In this document: positions 6,257-8,056 of the stretch, in pieces
Layout of the letters: each line of letters begins with the position of its first letter
Numbering within the stretch: position 1 is the stretch's first letter
From: an uncultured Clostridia bacterium
Lineage (GTDB): Bacteria; Bacillota; Clostridia; Oscillospirales; CAG-272
DNA length: 8,056 nt
Direction of reading: 5' to 3'
Assembly (NCBI GenBank): GCA_937894775.1
Contig: CALAXC010000080.1
Span: 1 to 8,056 of the forward strand
Made by a program: the position numbers and the translations under genes
Notes under the pieces: generated by a model
Database searches by the model: none
Seen by the model: the letters and a program-made list of their open reading frames with translations, nothing else
What the model was told of the DNA's origin: nothing

Positions 6257-7912
6257 TTAAAGTTTAAAGTCATTAGACATAGTATTATAGACATTATCAA
6301 AACATTGCTTAACCGAATGAGTAGGATTGGACATAAAATAGCTTATCGGTTCATTAAACACGCTGTGTTTAAAAGTCCAGCTCGTATCCTTAAATCTCTC
6401 TGCATTTGTCCATCTAATCTCACTTTCGTCAAAATCGGTTACCATAACTGCGCCTTCTTTCATTTGAGCCCAAATGCTTTGACCAAACTTTGTCCAACCA
6501 GAAAGCTCTTCTTTGGTAGGTTCAAAGTTGAATACCTTAAAGCAACCGCCGGTATCTCTAGTGAAGTTTGCCAGCTGATCTCTTCTTTGCGAGAACTGAA
6601 TAAATAACTTTGAAAGTTCAACCTGAACCTCGTAATTTTCGCATAAATTTTGCGAGGCTATACAGACACCTGTGCCATTCGCACCTGTAGCGGTGATTAC
6701 TCTGTCGGTAACGTCTTTAGTTTGATCTGCCACATCGGCGATTCCGTAGAAGTTGGGAATTGGCAATAACTTGAAGTTTCTTTGACCATATCCAAAATTC
6801 TTATTCGTTTTAGCCATTTCGTCAAAGGTGCTGCGCGCCTCGTTTTCCCAATAACTTCCCTCTAAGAACATAGCAATTTTTTGGTTCGTCATGGTACTGT
6901 AAACGTATTCGAACTGTGCTTCGGTAAACGTCTGTTTATCCGCCTTTGCAGAATAATACTTACTGTTTGAAACAACGTCTTTCGAGGCTTTAATCCCCGC
7001 TTTTCTTCCCTCTTGTCCAAGCAATTGCGTCCAGTTTGTTTCATCTATCTTACCAAACTGTGAATCAATTCCGTCAAAAGAATAGTTAAGTCTATAATCG
7101 TTTGCGCCCTCATAATTTGCCCAAACGAGATCCATAAGGAATTCTTTCTGATAAATGGTATCACCCGACCAAGTAAAAGGTGTCACTGATTTTGCTACCA
7201 TATAGTCCATCAAGCTCATGAACTGACTCCAAGTTGCCGGCATACCGTCATCATACGTGCCCATTTTTCCGTCTGGACCAGGTGCACAATTTCCACTATC
7301 TATATCAGCCTGTTTCGCCCCAATTTGATTATTAGGCAAGAAATAAAAGCCCATAGAATTAAACAAATCTGCATCGTAAATAATACTGTTGATAAATACT
7401 CTGTGAGGCAAAGAATAATATTTATCTCCTTCTTTTAAAAGTCTTTCTTTATATTCGGGATACATAGTGTCGATAATCGACTGCGTGGCGTCTTTACCCG
7501 TATCCGCAGCAAAATTACCGTCTTCATCATAAATCTTTTCGGTAACAGTATCGGTTATATCGAGTATAAGCCCTTGATCATAAAAACTGTTATGATTAAA
7601 ACTTTCGCAGAAATACAAAGTGTTGTCATAATAAGGCATGGTGGTTATAAGGTTTTGAATTTTAAACTCATCCTTCTTTGCGTCGATAATGATTTCCACA
7701 CCCGTTTTTCCGTCTTCAAACTGACGATCCTTATAATAGTCTTCAAAATCGGCAGCTATATTTTCAAGCCATTCCGTACCGACCCCGTCGTCCATGACGC
7801 CAATATTCAATATTGACTTATTGCTGTCATTTGATGATCCTTTAGTTCCGCCACAAGCAGTCATGGAAAAAACCATGAAAGTCGCAATTGTCATACTCAC
7901 TATTCTTTTCAT
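6257..7912 (-). CDS. Extracellular solute-binding lipoprotein of a sugar ABC importer (family 1 type)
   Basis: A 551-residue binding protein anchored outside the membrane by lipid on Cys20. The signal peptide MKRIVSMTIATFMVF is followed by the lipobox SMTAC and a Ser/Asn-rich linker. The body has family 1 features: an N-terminal INIGV-like strand (ILNIGVMDD 34-42), YYSLPHRVFINSIIYDADLF at 165-184 (the usual region where the protein names its own 'start of lobe 2' strand), PATWSQFMSLMDYM at 225-238, and IAMFLEGSYWENEAR at 346-360. A GPDGKMGTYDDG segment (212-223) resembles one seen in clostridial sugar-binding proteins. At 551 residues it is longer than the common 400-450. The start is at 7912, not at an upstream in-frame ATG at 8011, because AGGAGA lies six bases before it and a lipoprotein signal begins exactly there. 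It is first in the operon, ahead of both permeases. The ligand is unknown. Confidence 0.93.
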   Translation of the reverse strand: MKRIVSMTIATFMVFSMTACGGTKGSSNDSNKSILNIGVMDDGVGTEWLENIAADFEDYYKDRQFEDGKTGVEIIIDAKKDEFKIQNLITTMPYYDNTLYFCESFNHNSFYDQGLILDITDTVTEKIYDEDGNFAADTGKDATQSIIDTMYPEYKERLLKEGDKYYSLPHRVFINSIIYDADLFNSMGFYFLPNNQIGAKQADIDSGNCAPGPDGKMGTYDDGMPATWSQFMSLMDYMVAKSVTPFTWSGDTIYQKEFLMDLVWANYEGANDYRLNYSFDGIDSQFGKIDETNWTQLLGQEGRKAGIKASKDVVSNSKYYSAKADKQTFTEAQFEYVYSTMTNQKIAMFLEGSYWENEARSTFDEMAKTNKNFGYGQRNFKLLPIPNFYGIADVADQTKDVTDRVITATGANGTGVCIASQNLCENYEVQVELSKLFIQFSQRRDQLANFTRDTGGCFKVFNFEPTKEELSGWTKFGQSIWAQMKEGAVMVTDFDESEIRWTNAERFKDTSWTFKHSVFNEPISYFMSNPTHSVKQCFDNVYNTMSNDFKL

Positions 7913-7918
7913 AATAAA

Positions 7919-7924
7919 TCTCCT
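7919..7924 (-). promoter_or_regulatory. Ribosome binding site of the solute-binding protein gene
   Basis: AGGAGA is placed six bases before the ATG at 7910-7912. It decides the start codon, since the frame stays open upstream to 8011 but that extension has no signal peptide and would overlap the preceding gene. Confidence 0.7.
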
Positions 7925-7940
7925 GTTTTTTAATACTACC

Positions 7941-7975
7941 TTTTGCCTTACCGAAATGTCCTCGGTAAGGCAAAA
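7941..7975. repeat. Perfect 14-bp inverted repeat in the operon leader
   Basis: Arms TTTTGCCTTACCGA (7941-7954) and TCGGTAAGGCAAAA (7962-7975) are exact complements around a 7-base loop. It lies 26 bases after the upstream gene's stop and about 16 bases before the binding-protein ribosome site. In the RNA of either strand the stem starts with U residues and ends with A residues, with no U-run after it, so it is not a standard intrinsic terminator. It could be an mRNA-stabilising or processing hairpin, or an operator palindrome. The structure is certain; its role is not. Confidence 0.85.
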
Positions 7976-7987
7976 TTCGGTCCAAAT

Positions 7988-8018
7988 GTTATATGGTATA
8001 ATTAACTCCAAAGAACAA
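7988..8018 (-). promoter_or_regulatory. Weak promoter candidate for the transport operon
   Basis: On the minus strand, TATAAC (7988-7993) fits a -10 box at five of six bases. The best upstream partner, TTGTTC (8013-8018), matches only three of six and is 19 bases away, inside the end of the preceding gene. Transcription would begin near 7980, placing the inverted repeat at the very 5' end of the mRNA. Readthrough from the upstream gene is equally possible. Confidence 0.22.
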
Positions 8019-8056
8019 CGTCACCGTTGCTATCGTAATGCCAATAGATCTTACCG
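8002..8056 (-). CDS. C-terminal end of an unidentified upstream gene
   Basis: A minus-strand frame enters at the window edge and encodes GKIYWHYDSNGDVVLWS before a TAA at 8002-8004. The aromatic and Asp/Asn/Gly-rich composition looks like a real protein end, perhaps the last beta-strands of an extracellular or carbohydrate-active protein, but 17 residues are too few to name it. It runs in the same direction as the transport operon and ends 89 bases before it, so it may belong to the same locus. Confidence 0.45.
   Translation of the reverse strand, partial: GKIYWHYDSNGDVVLWS

Noticed and set aside
7941..7975. The inverted repeat as an intrinsic terminator of the upstream gene
   Set aside because: The stem is good, but neither strand has a U-run after the 3' arm; the flanks are GGTAG on the minus strand and TTCGG on the plus strand.
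7913..8011. A longer N-terminus for the solute-binding protein beginning at 8011
   Set aside because: The extra 33 residues would precede a complete lipoprotein signal peptide, span the inverted repeat and overlap the preceding gene, while AGGAGA correctly serves the ATG at 7912.

Overview
The window reads as a fragment of a Gram-positive-type bacterium, most likely a gut-associated member of the Clostridia. This is inferred from the AT-leaning composition, strong AGGAGA/AGGTGA ribosome binding sites, lipobox-type lipoproteins, and a carbohydrate ABC importer with no ATPase of its own. All genes lie on the minus strand, so transcription runs from the right end to the left.

Right end, 8056 to about 7913: the last 17 codons of an unidentified upstream gene, then an 89-base gap holding a weak promoter candidate and a perfect 14-bp inverted repeat just before the next gene.

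Middle, 7912 to 1137: a tight five-gene operon. It encodes a lipoprotein solute-binding protein, two MalF/MalG-type permeases, a secreted protein of about five Ig-like domains flanking a central beta-rich domain, and a DUF4838 lipoprotein related to carbohydrate-active proteins. Gaps between genes are 2 to 32 bases and one pair nearly overlaps, so co-expression is likely. The natural reading is a glycan capture and import system: the two surface proteins bind or process a glycan, the binding protein collects the released sugar, and the permeases import it using an ATPase encoded elsewhere.

Left end, 1139 to 1: a mosaic. The DUF4838 gene stops at a TAG in the middle of its domain. The same reading frame is then open to the window edge through three unrelated pieces: part of a Rab/Ras-type small GTPase (with a damaged NKxD region), a short piece of a PflX-like radical-SAM protein (COG1313), and a 3-isopropylmalate dehydrogenase (leuB) without its normal N-terminus. 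The joins fall where neighbouring families look alike or where short DNA repeats occur. This could be a real rearrangement, but a chimeric metagenome assembly is the simpler explanation. The left 1.1 kb should not be treated as true gene neighbourhood until reads confirm it.

I saw no tRNA, rRNA, CRISPR array, insertion sequence or convincing intrinsic terminator.
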